Shown: positions 47,781 to 59,551 of the stretch, in pieces
Layout: every line of letters begins with the position of its first letter
Position numbering within the stretch: the first letter of the stretch is position 1
Origin: Prunella strophiata
Taxonomy: Eukaryota > Chordata > Aves > Passeriformes > Prunellidae
Direction of reading: 5' to 3'
Length of the DNA stretch: 64,000 nucleotides
Assembly: GCA_036583965.1 (NCBI GenBank)
Contig: JAZBQD010000014.1
Span: forward strand, 47,497,126-47,561,125
Made by a program: the position numbers and the translations under genes
The notes under the pieces: generated by a model
Seen by the model: only the letters and a program-made list of their open reading frames with translations
Database searches by the model: none
What the model was told of the DNA's origin: nothing

Positions 47781-50700
47781 GAAACTCTGCAATATATTCG
47801 ATCCAATTTGATCCAGTCTGCTATTCTTCTCCTAGATATAATTAAATTAATTGTTGCATATGTTCTGTATAATTTTTATAAGTTTTCTTGACTAGGACAG
47901 ACACACCAGGATGAATAGTGATACTTAAATGATTCGAAGTTCCCCATCTTCTGGATTTCAGTATCTTGAGTTAAAATCATTTCACAGACACAGTACAATT
48001 AATGCATACATTAATCTAATCTGGGTTATTTTCTGTTAAATACTTACTGCCTTTTTGGAGTTAAGTGTGTTCCTTACATTTATTCATGTCCAAATACAAT
48101 TTTTCAATTATGGCCTGACACTTCTTTTATACATATATATCATTTTTGTAACTTATAGTCATGTTTGGCTGACATACAGAGCTATGCCCTATACCTTGTT
48201 TATGTTAGAAACAAAGACTCTCTGAACTGCAGCTCTGTTTATAGCTATTTGTGGTTTAACAAATGACAAAATACAGAAGACTTAAAAATCTTGGTCTGGA
48301 AAAAATATCTCAGTCTGGTTTATGTTTTCATCTACTTTCCCTACACTTATTGATTTTGTTAACTGTTTCAGCTATTCACTGTACACTTCTCTGACCACAT
48401 CATATTTATGTTGTATACAGGTAACTGACATTTGGAGAAAAACAAAACATACAGGATGAAGTCCTGACTCCTCTGAATGCTCCCATTGACTTTAGGAAAG
48501 CCAAACATATTCCTGCTGTATTTTTGTCACTCTTCCTTCATTTTCAGAATAAAAATATCTCTTTGACAAATTCAAAGTTTAACTAAATAATCTTCCTCTG
48601 TAAGAGATGAGAGGTTATACCCTGAGACAGGCATATAGATGTGCCCATCTCCACTATTTGAGAAAAAACCTGTGCATTTTGGGATGGATTATCACTCACA
48701 TTGTATTAAATTTCCTGTAGTCCAGTACTGTTAACCAAGAGATGCCAATAGATGGACAAAACAGACAGCAATTGGCAGGAGGGGAAAATATACATGGGAA
48801 ATTGCAACACAGTTCTTTAAATATTTGGCTTAACATTCACTTCCTCAGTTTCATTTTTTTTCCCAGTTTTTAGTGTTGTCAAAACAAATGATCTGAGATA
48901 ACTGGGGATTTTGTCTGAGAGAAGATTACTATTCCATTTATCTGCACCATTCGCATGAGTCTCTATATCATATATCATAACCTCCTAACTAGACAAAGTG
49001 CTGGTCATCCTTTCGTGCTGATTCCTGTGATGCTCAGAGCTCTGGATGAAGGGATGAATTTTTGTGCATTTGTAGGCTGCCTATCCCAACTGTTCTCATC
49101 CAAATCAATGCAGTGTCAGCAACGATAGTGGAGTTTCCGCAGAGCAAAATTCTGGCATTCACCTAATGACTGCATTTCTGTGACTGAAGAACAATCTATG
49201 GTCTATGTGACCAAACCAGGGCTAATCTGAAGTAGAAAATGCAACAGTATGGATAGAGAAGAATTTAATTACTCAAAATCAAGTGTTTTACTCTGAAGAT
49301 CTGATCCTTTTTCTCCACAATGTTTGCTAATGTTAACATAGTCATGTTTTCTTCCTCAAAAATACTGGAAGAGTTTGACACTAAACCCCTGTGTCTTAAT
49401 GGTCAGCAGGTAACCAATGAGAATGCAGGTAGAAATAACACAACAGCAGCAAGAGCAATTGTCAGTCCATTCTCACACTCAACCATGCTGCCTACACTGC
49501 AAACTGAAGTTCTGAGAAACCTGAACTAGCTTGATGGACTTTATGTTGTCATATGGTGTAGTGCAACAAGGAAAAGCCTAGGCTTTGATTTAGCCTAGGC
49601 TAAAATGTGTTCTGGCTCTGGGACCATGCCTGAGCAATACCTTTACAGAGAGGACTGTTCAGGGCTTGTGCCTGGCCCAGGCACACACTGTTTGTCATTA
49701 GCAACACAGATAAAGTTACTCATTATAACAGCAAGCTCTGAAATGTTACCTTGCTGTAAAAAGTCCATACCTTTTTACAAGTTCTGTTCTTAGCAGTGCT
49801 GACTGCATCCTTCTTCTTCACCACAGCACTGCTAACTGAAGTCTGTGTCTTCCTGGTCCCTCCTCTTATATTACTCAATGTTATAGGAGGTATCTGTGTC
49901 CTATTAAGGGCACTCCTGTTCTAAATCTTAGAAATCAGACCAGCTGCAACTCTTTAAGGGGGTAAAATTACCTTCAGTAATCCAAATTATCTCCCACACT
50001 GTTGATGAGCAGAGAGCTGAAGGCTGGAAGCACTTGTGTCCCCTTTGCAATGGGCTTGTTGGAGGGCTGCCCTGGGCGTGTCTTCAGCTGTAGTTCCACT
50101 GCTCAGAGCCTGCCAGTGGTCTCTCTAGTACATGCTGCAAGTCTCCAAGTACAACGCAAGCTGGAACCAGGAAAACTTTCCACAGTACACGAAATTCATA
50201 ACCTAGATGCATCCTAAGCACAGGTGCCAGAGCAGTTTACCTGTGTCAGCATATCTAACCTGAGGAGTTATGGTGTGACTGTTTCTCCTAGGACATTTCA
50301 AGCCTGTTATGACATTCAGTATGCAGCTGTTTAATTAACCTGGAATATAGGCTGGAGGATCACTGAAAGTTAAGATAAGTCATACACTTTTTCCTTTGCT
50401 ATGGTTGCAGTTAAATAACATAGTAAATTCCAAAGCTTTAAAGAGAGAAAACTCATAGCATTTGAATTATGGCTCTTTGTGTATTGATCCCAAATTACAG
50501 CACGTGGACAAGTGGTCTAAGAAACCATCAAAGACTTCTTTGGACTGTCAGCCTTGATTGCTTGGTGTTCACATCAGGTCTATACTGTAACGTGAATAAT
50601 CATTAAGTGTTGCATTCCCATACTTTTCTGTTTTGATAGAAATTTGGGGCAGAATTGTGGCCTGATTCTGTCAATTTAAGGAGTATAGTTTTGCTTTTGC

Positions 50701-53700
50701 CCTAGAAGTTTCTAATACATGCTCATTTCTCTCTTGGATCTCTGTGAAAGCACTTGAGCAGGATGTCAGCTCCTTTTTATTTTTCTAAGCACAAGCCTTG
50801 TTACATTTTGCTTAATCTTCCATCCGTATGGTGACATGTAAAACTGAAGCTTGACCATTTAAGAGTTCAGCAATACACAGCCTCCCAGCAGGTCCCCCCA
50901 GGGCACTGTGTCAGATGGCATTAGCAGAAGAACCAAAGCGAGTGTCCCTGCTGCACTGCTTGGACATGTATAACTGGAGCATTCTGCAATCACAGGGTAC
51001 TGTGTGTACAACAAACTGCAAGCTCCCTTTAGACCATATTATAGCTTTCCACACATGCCCTTAAAACTAAAGTGTGTTACAGTTACTCTAAGAAATAAAA
51101 GTAAAGATGTAAAATAGCAAGTCAGTAGAACAGCATCTTTGCCTATTTCTCCTTTTGAAATCTATTTTCTGATGGGGATGTAAAACTCTCGGTGTAGTGC
51201 CAGATACACCTCATTGTGTACTACTTCTCCAATGAAAATGAGTACTCTTTATACTATTTAGGTGGCACAGGGCAGATACAATAGGGACTGTGTCCCTTTT
51301 TGCAGCATCTGTGGTGCTATTTATGCAATAGACTAGATTTGGTACCTCATTACTGATATAAGCAGAAGCATCATCCATCAGTCAAACAGAGATTTTACTT
51401 TGCATACTTCAGGGGCTGAACTTGTCTCAGTACATCTGAGACAGTGGGCATAAAGCTTTTTTCTGATATTTTCTGATTTTCAAAAAAACCCCACTATAGG
51501 ATGTATAGTGTGCAAATAGACTTTGCACTGTACTGTAACTATCAGTAATGGTGTGCAGGCTACAATTTAAGGAGAACTATTAGTCTTCTATTACTAGAGA
51601 GCATGCAATAATAATAATATGGGAAAAGACAGCACCCTAGTGGGGTGAAACAAAGAACACTGAACACTTTTTAGCCTGATTGTACACAGCCTCAATAGCA
51701 GCACTTCTTGTTCACACAAAAAAGTTCCTTCCTGGGAAGCAGGGTTTTTATACAGTGACATTATATTCTTCTTGCACAATGGCTTTAATTTGGTAAAGTA
51801 CCTTATTCACACCTGGGTCTTTGAGCAATTTTATGGTCTCACCTGAGCTAAAACAGCTGCTCATGAGCTTAAAGTTAGGCCCATCCTTAAGAGTTAATCC
51901 AAATATAGCCTCTAAATTTTGTTGGCTTTCACATTTTCTAACATGAGGAATTGGATCTATTTTAACTTAATATATCAGTTTGTGTTTCTCTTTGTTTTAT
52001 TTTTCTCTTTCACTGATCTTGGTTATTTTTTAGATCTTCAAAGAATTTAATGTAGCTTTTTTTGTTTTAGTGATGTCAATGCCAGTAATTTTTTAATTTT
52101 TAGCACAGTTTACAACCAAGCTGACCACATGGAGCATGCAATTGTTTGACAAGTGGATGAAAACTGGAGTGGAGAGAAGCATCTTTTTCTGAAATTATCC
52201 TCTACTTATTTAGAAAATGAAAAGAAACTGAGCCCAGACTAAAGCCACGTCAAAAATTAAATATTTTAACCACAAAAGAAGAGAGAGAAATTACATAATC
52301 TGTACATATACTTGTAAGGTGATTTGACCCCTTGGTATGTAATGGCTCAAAGTCTGGGCCATGATAATTTCTGTCTTTCTTTGAAATAATGATGGAGTGC
52401 TACCACATTTTCTTGAATTCCCTGTCTGAAGTGAATGGCAAACCCTCCCCCCTCCCTGACATTAGAAACAAGTAATCAATTGAACAAATTAACTTTCTCT
52501 TTGTACCCTAAGACTAATTTATACATTTTTTTAAAAAAGAAAATATTTACATAAAGTGAATGTATTTTGCAGATGATAAGTGAGAACCTCAAGCATCTAT
52601 CTCTGAAGGTCTTTGGGCACAAGATTAAAGAGCCAGATAAATTCTTCTGCTTCCAAATGCAAAGAAAACTGAAGGCCTACTGCCTTGAACAAAAAGATTG
52701 CCCGTGTATCTTTTGCCTTTGTAAGCACACAGTGGAACAGATCCCCTGCTATGGTTTCAACAGCAACAACATGGAACAAGTTGAGCCTTTCGAATGAATG
52801 GTACGTGTAGCAAAAGAATTTTTTAACAGCTGTCATTTTCTTTGCATAGAAATAAATAAGGTCCAGTTTTATATTGCATATGTAGCCAAGAACAGTGTGG
52901 TTTTTAGGAGAGTGTGCTGTAGCAGTGGTTTTGCCTGTTTCCACTCCATTCTCTGAACATCCTGGCAAACCAGCTTGTTGACTATAGCCCTCAACTACTG
53001 GTGAATTCTCAGCTCATGTTGGCCAGTGGTCAGTGCTCTTGGCTCCATTGAAAAAAGACATTGCTCTTAGTCTACAAGAATTAGTTGGAAAAAAAGGCCT
53101 GGATTTGTATTCACTTTGTATTCTTTGTTCCTGTAGTCTTACATTTTATCAGTCAGGAAAGAGTATTGCTGTCTGCATAGGCATTTGTGATTGGTCTTCC
53201 CTCCCATCCCAAAGTGTGAGTAAATATCTAAAAATATCAATACTTTTTTTTTAGTAATTTCTTACATAGAATAGTACTGAATTAGATGCTAGAAGCTCTA
53301 TTCAGTGATAAGAAATATGATAGTTTTGGCTAGTCATTTTTTTTAATCTTATGTTTCAGCAATCTGATTATTCTTTAGTCTTCTGTTTTGCTCCAGAACT
53401 GATATAAGTGTTGCCGAGGGACTTTGACCTTTTCCATAGGAGGTGAATGTTTCATAGATGAGAATACCTGAAAAATATGGGACTTGTACATCCATGTGTT
53501 TAGGTGCATAATATGGGCACCACAATTGGCAATATATTGGACAGGGAAATGGCAGACTTCTATGATTTAACAAGAATTGTGCAAATATTCAGCTCTCAAT
53601 GCCATTTATGAATTAATCAAGTGCACAAGCACCTCTTATGAGGACTTCATATCAAGTAAGAAACTCGCCTAGGGACATAATACTAAAAAACCCCTACAAA

Positions 53701-53989
53701 ACTCATTAATAGGAATTGCGTCTTCCAATTTTTAATTTAAATATATAATAGAAAAAGAAACAAGCTGTATTAACATTCCACTGGACTTGAATTAAAGATA
53801 ATATAACACAGGATTTACAAAAGTTCTAAAAAATGCTGAATAAATATGTATTTTATATTTAGATAGCACCAATCCACCAAGACATTTCAAAAAGTAATTT
53901 TGACACTGATGCAGATGATATTTTGCCAGCCACTTGTTTTGGCTACAAAAGACTTCATTCTGTTGTCATTACTGACACATCCTTTTCTC
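47781..53989. other. Unique AT-rich non-coding DNA
   Basis: About 6.2 kb without a supportable gene. It includes paired palindromes at 49573-49602 (listed separately) and a small ATA/ATAAT repeat at about 51609-51620. Open frames on opposite strands overlap at 52567-52968 (76 and 123 codons). Neither resembles a known protein, and each has only one ATG context. Confidence 0.55.
49573..49602. other. Two adjacent palindromes sharing an AGCCTAGGCT core
   Basis: AAAGCCTAGGCTTT at 49573-49586 is a perfect 14-bp palindrome. TAGCCTAGGCTA at 49591-49602 is a perfect 12-bp palindrome. They share the 10-bp core AGCCTAGGCT and are 4 bp apart. The region can fold as one hairpin or two small cruciforms, or it may be a duplicated symmetric binding site. 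Confidence 0.9.
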
Positions 53990-54660
53990 AGGAAGCACAA
54001 CATGCTCCAATAAAAACAAGATAATGGTTAAGTAGGACACGTCCACTGTGACTCACCTGCTTGCACATTCAGTCCTTTCACAAGGCGGGAGAAAGGAGTT
54101 TAGCTTAACCTTTGAAACAGAAGCAAAATTAGGTAAAGTTGTGTGAAGTCACTATATTTTTACCTGGCTATTATGGAAGTAATTTTAAATGCTACCAGGC
54201 AGTTCAGATAACATAAAAATTCCAATACTGCCTTCGACTCGAGTCAAGGGTACACTTAAAGAGTTATTAGCACCCAGCAAAGTGTGTTAAGTCTGACATT
54301 CATGATGTCTCAGTTATTAAATAGATACTAGTACACGTACTGATTTTCTTATAAAACTTAATAATGATAATGACCTTTCCATTTAGAATCAAGCTTTCAA
54401 TGCTGAAAACACCAGCAGATTTATAGAATTTTATGCTAGACGCAAATTACAGATCATTGTCAGTTTTTCATATACACAGAACTTAAAATGTATTTTTCAC
54501 TTTTCGTCTTGAACATTCATGTGTCATAATGACCATCAAATGTATATATTTCTGTGCATAGCTAACATAATTGATGTTACACTCAATTTATCATTTGATT
54601 TAGTGCTCCTCTGCACCAGTGCATTATTCCACTGAGGTGATATGCTCACAATAGTGCATT
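53990..54660. promoter_or_regulatory. Candidate conserved non-coding element
   Basis: A repeat-free block with CACAAGGCGGGAG, CCTTCGACTCGAGTC, AAAGAGTTATTAGC, GACGCAAATTACAG, CACTTTTCGTCTTG and GTGTCATAATGACC. CpG retention in AT-rich unique sequence, together with homeodomain cores, is the basis for the call. GTCATAATGAC (near 54515) is an 11-bp near-perfect palindrome of two TGAC half-sites. Function is inferred only. Confidence 0.35.
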
Positions 54661-56680
54661 TAAATGTTAAAAAAAAATTACAAAAAAAATTGTACCAGGG
54701 ACTCTGCTACAGATATTAAACAACAGAGTAGGTGATTTGGATGGCAAAGCATCATCCTCAAGCAGACTAATATATAAATCTTTTTGGGTAAAGAGTGAAA
54801 ACAGACACTGAGGCTGTCATTTTGCCACTCACTGTTGTAACACTACTGCAGGGATTTTGCTTTTTGGATACACTGAATGCTGATAAGAAAATACCTTATA
54901 AGAATTATACATAGAACAATATAAACTCTTATATAGAAAAATGTAAGAATACTCATAACGAAAATACCAGATATTGCTAAATACTGAACATAATTTGAGC
55001 TGGAGCACTGAGCTTAGTCAAAATTACTGATTTTAAGGACCAGAATTTCATATACTAAAAAATCAACGCATTCTCTCTGTCTTCAATAGGGCTATGCCAG
55101 CCTATTTGAGCCCAGGATCTAGCCCATCACAATAATGAATGCGAATAAATCCTGTGGGGATTACGGCAGCTGAGAATTTGACCCCTGACTCTCTGCTACA
55201 CAGAAAAAAAAAAAAAAAAAGAAATAATTTTTAGAATATTTAATATATTTTCTTATGCATGAACCAGAGGGTATTTTTAAAACAAACAAGCAAGACTGTG
55301 CTTCAGCAGAGATGATTATAAGCAGCAATGAATATGACAGAGACCACATTTTTTCTTTTATTTTTTCTTTTACCCAAAACGTCTTTTTCCCCACATCTCT
55401 GTGCAATGCTTCGTATTCCTTTTAGCCACCACGTTTATGTGTGATTCTGTCTCAGTTCTCTGAGGGGGCCAAGTTTTGTGAGGAAATATTTTACAGTACT
55501 GATACTCTGAAAGGGTGCAATTTATGTGACTTCAAGTTTACTTATATGAAAAAAAAAAAAAAAATTGTAAAATTGCATCTCTGGTTACTTCAGAAGTCCC
55601 TACTTAATGCTGGTGATTTCAGAGCTCACTATATAACTTTGAAGATGGAAATTATCCACCTGACTTCAGGGATCTGAATTAATCTGAACTTGTCCCAGGG
55701 AAAAATGGAAGGGGAGAATTCATTTCACCTACTTGAGACCTCTACCTAAGGCTGACATTAATTGCACCCCAGAAGTGCCAGTTTTTCTCCACTGACTATA
55801 AAGGAAGATGTGCAGAGATGCAGATATTTGTCAAATCCCAACCTAACTTCTTCATTCTCAGAGAAACAGAAAATTCCCTCATCTCCCCCAGAATGACCCT
55901 GTCTTAAAGGCCTGGATCCTCCAGGATACTCTGTGATATGCTTTTCAACAGCATATATTCTCTATTGCTTTAGGATCAAGAGTCAAAGATGAAAGATGCT
56001 TGCTATGTATTGGGCAAGACTTCTGAGGAAGGGGTAAAGACATCAAAGAAAAGGGCGAAAAATGTTGTCTCAGGAACTGGATAATACCATGCCAGATATT
56101 TCCTCTTGTGGAGAAGACAGAGCTTGTCATTTGGTTCCCACAGAGAGCTCACAAAGCAAATTTTACTTGTTCTGCCCGCAAATTTTCTGAACAATGAGTA
56201 CTTACTCCAGGAATTAAAGCTTATACCTCATTCACATAATGTAATGTTAACACAAGAATAAAGAAAGGTTCCAAGAAAGTGCTTCTGAAAGATCTGAGCA
56301 TTTTCTTCCCAGACACAGGACCTCAAATGACTATTAAATCACCTAAGACCAGGCAGTGAATGGCATCCTTCTGCTTTTAGAAAAACAAAGTGCTGGTGTT
56401 CTATGTTTAGCTATCATGATGTGATCCAGAAAATTTAAGTCTATATATGATGCTAGACTCAAAAGCAACCAGGTCAGCTAAAAGCTTGCAAAAGTGCATT
56501 TCTTGATCATGTTTATGTAATTAAATTTAAAAATAACAGTTAAAGATTTCAGGGAAAGAAACCAAAAACCGTAACACACTAATACAGTAAATGTAAGAAG
56601 AGAAGCAGATAAATTTCCTCTTACTCGATTTAAAGTAAGAGGAAAGTGTAAAAATACTGAATTTGTTATCTTTGAGGAGC

Positions 56681-56683
<3 letters not shown>
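54661..56683. other. Unique AT-rich DNA with poly(A) tracts
   Basis: No gene or mobile element is recognised. Uninterrupted A runs lie at 55204-55220 (17 nt) and 55549-55564 (16 nt). Open frames here are short and partly made of these tracts. Confidence 0.55.

Positions 56684-56730
<47 letters not shown>
56684..56730. repeat. Poly(T) tract, 47 nt
   Basis: An uninterrupted run of 47 T between CAA and GTTGGG, by far the longest homopolymer in the window. No antisense retroposon is recognised beside it. Its length is likely to vary between individuals and between sequencing runs. Confidence 0.97.
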
Positions 56731-56731
<1 letters not shown>

Positions 56732-57419
56732 TTGGGTTAACAGAGAATCATGTGAGTTATCTTTTTACAGACACTGGAAACTGCTAAGCATTAACAGGCA
56801 AGAGTGGTTTACACAGTGATTGATATTAGCCGATTTTACAAAAAATTGAGGGTATTGCTCGTGCTATACTCCATCTAATTATTTTTATTATTTTGCCATG
56901 GCTGTGATGAAACTCAGTCCCAGAATCTCAGATCTGGGTAAACTGTCCCATTAAATTTTTAAGGGAAACAATTTATGGTGGGATTTAGGTTAGTTAAAAC
57001 CAGAAATATATTTAGAACAAATCCCAGTTTTGAACACTGCTGGACAGGTGGGAAATTTGTGGATGACAGCTTATGGCCAGGATTTTTAATACATTCGAAT
57101 AACTGTGTGAAAGAGCAGTTCAGAAACTTTATTGCTGCATTTTTGCAGAACATATTCATTTTGAAAATATTATGCTAAAAAATACTGGCCATCTCTGAGG
57201 AACTGATCTGTTTATTATCAGTGGTTTTGTATAATAAATGTAGAGTCAGTCTTTAATATGACAGAAAGATCTAGTCTAAACTTAGAAATTCAAAGTTAAA
57301 GACGATGTTCTACATTCAATTCATCTTCTGGCACCTTGTTATTGAAGAACATATAGTGCTAACATCACACACAGATCTGAGGCTCCACCATTACCTAAGC
57401 ACAACAGGGTGAGATAACG
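56731..57419. other. Unique AT-rich non-coding DNA
   Basis: No gene or repeat is recognised. Overlapping open frames on both strands at about 56959-57178 are near chance length. Confidence 0.5.
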
Positions 57420-57892
57420 ACAGTGTGTCAGCCTTTTGTTGGTCCGTGTCACAACCTTCACGTTACTTTGTGAGAAGAACTGCTGTCAGGGCATTTCAAG
57501 TTGCTTTTGAAATAGTGCCAAGAATGAGGAGGCCCCACTGTCCAATTGCTTTTCCAGTATTAACAAACTATATAGGGGGAAAAAAAAAAGAAGAAATTGC
57601 TCAGTTTGCATCTCAGTGCATGAAAAATCCTAAAGTGTTGCAGGGACAATTGATTATCCAGAGGGCAACACATCATTTCTCACTGAAAAAGGCCCTTTCT
57701 GGCATCCTACTGGTTATCTATATGAACATTTCTTTTGTATTTTCCTTTCAACAACTGAGAAATAAAGACGAGGTAAAAAATGAGGTTACAGGGAAAAATC
57801 AGGAGAAAACAATGATTCATAAGATTGTTAGGGTTTTCAGCCCCTTGTCTAAGGATAACCATTTTGTTTCCTTAGCAATACTCATCACATGA
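57420..57892. other. Open, repeat-free segment: possible conserved non-coding element
   Basis: The plus strand is open for about 155 codons (57425-57892), but the first codon is GTG and the first ATG lies well inside, before a purine-rich A9 stretch. The peptide is unrecognised. Phrases such as TCACGTTACTTTG, CTGTCAGGGCATTTC and GGCATCCTACTGG, together with low repeat content, give it the look of a conserved element. No splice-site pair or Kozak context supports coding. Confidence 0.25.
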
Positions 57893-58680
57893 ACTACAGC
57901 AAATATTTAAGTATTTCTTCATTTGTTCTTTAGGGATCTCGGTACAATAGACTATACTGCCTATACTAAAACTATATTGTCTGAATGAGTGCAAAGTGGC
58001 CTTAAATGTAGCTGAGGAGATTTTAGGGAAGTTCAAATTAACCACAAAAAGTTCCACAATCTCTAGTGTAATTCATTATTCTATGTTACCATGAACTGGT
58101 AACACTTATAAAGACAATTAACATTGGAATAGTTCCTTCCCATGATGGGACTATTCACACGAGTTAAAGAGAAGTCACAGTGAAGTGATATGTTGGTTTG
58201 AATATTTCAAAATATCACTACTTATGCAAATGAAATAGAGATTAGCACTTGATGTGTCATAATTTTCAGTGATTTATAGTTGTTAAAGGATTGAAACAGC
58301 CTTTTTTCTGCACAGAAAAAACAATTTAAATATGGGTATAAATACATATATTTCTTTTTTTTGGTGCATCATACCATATATTTAAATAAAGTAAAAACAG
58401 AAATCTAACAGTCAGTCAAACAATACACTGATTATTCTCTAGAACATGGCATATATGAAGTAACTAATTCCAAAATATATAACATTGTCAATCCTTGCTC
58501 TGTTTTCAGAGGTGTTCAAGCTGTGGCTTGTCCAGGCTGGACAGTCTCCCATCTCATAACAGACTGGAATTGTAAACAATCTTTGCCACTGGGGAATTAA
58601 AATAGTTTTTAAAAATACAGGCTACTGTTCCCACCATTATTTTAGCTTTTGTTTAATAACTGTATTATAGAGTATTACAT
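57893..58680. other. Unique AT-rich spacer before the second LTR
   Basis: No gene is seen. An octamer ATGCAAAT lies at 58224-58231. The interval ends at the approximate 5' end of the second LTR. Confidence 0.5.
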
Positions 58681-59551
58681 TGTATTTGTATTTGCTTTGT
58701 GCAAGGTTTTTGGTGGCAGGGGTGGCTTCTGTGAGAATGCTAAAAACTTGCCCCCCTGCTGTCACTAGGGCAGACCCACTGCTGGCCAAGACTGAGCCAG
58801 TCAGTGACAGTGGTAGCACCTCTGGGATAATGTATTTAGGAAGGGAAAAAAACTATTGCACAGAAACATCAGTGGCCAAAGAAGAGAGGAGTGAGAATAT
58901 GTGAGAAGAACAACTCTGCAGACTCCAAGGATGGTGAAGAGCAAGAGAGGAAGAGGTGCTGGAGTATCTCTTCACCTGCAGCCCACAGGAACCCCATGCT
59001 AGAGCAGGCTCCTGTAGGGACACAGGGCCCTGTGGACAGAGGAGCACACACTGGAGCAGGTTTGCTGTCAGGACTTGTGGTGCCATAGGGACCCACACTG
59101 GAGCAGCTGTTTATTGAAGAACTGCACCTCATGGAAAAAAGGGACCCCACACTGGGGTAAAGGATGGACTCCTCTTCCTGAGGAGGAAGGAGGAGCAGAA
59201 ACAACAAGATAAACTGATTTCAACCCCCATTCCCTATCTCTCTGCATTCCTGGGTAGGAAGTAGAGAAACAGTGCCTAAAATTAGGCTTGGGAAGGAGGG
59301 AGGGGTGGGGGGGGGGGGAAGGTGTTTAAGATTTTTTTTTTTTTTAATTTCTTATTATCCTACTTCGATTTTGATTACTAAAATTTCAAGTAACTTCTCC
59401 AGGTCTTTCTTTTTGATTTCACCTTTGATGATAATCACTAAGGGATCTCTCTATGTTCATATCTCAACTCAACTCTCCCCTGTCCAGCTGAGGAGGAGAA
59501 AGATAGAATGGCTTTGGTGAACTCTAGGTATCTAGCAAATCTTAATCACCA
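58681..59551 (+). mobile_element. Solo LTR, same family as 10389-11410
   Basis: This copy shares with the LTR at 10389-11410 the phrases GCAAGGTTTTTGGTGGCAGG, CAGTGACAGTGGTAGCACC and CTCTGGGATAATGTATTTA, the GTGAGAATATGTGAGAAGAAC block, the modular CACACTGGAGCAG units (about 58990-59105), TTCCTGAGGAGGAAGG, GGGAGGGGTGGGG and CTCTCCCCTGTCCAGCTGAGGAGG. It ends in CACCA. It is about 150 bp shorter, mostly through fewer modules in the middle, and its first 25 bases are altered, so the 5' edge is approximate. It carries a run of 12 G (59307-59318) and 14 T (59332-59345) in the region before the degraded polyadenylation signal. No internal retroviral genes adjoin it and no target-site duplication is clear. 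The open frames read across it are not host genes. Confidence 0.85.

Noticed and set aside
52567..52968. Overlapping open frames on opposite strands (76 and 123 codons)
   Set aside because: Neither peptide is recognised, both are near chance length, and no splice or promoter context supports one strand over the other.
58637..59207. Several open frames on both strands
   Set aside because: They lie within the second LTR and reflect its modular GC-rich middle.
10389..59551. The two LTRs as the ends of one 49-kb provirus
   Set aside because: They have the same orientation, but no retroviral genes lie between them. The LTRs differ greatly in length and sequence, and the distance is far beyond a provirus. 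They are independent solo LTRs.
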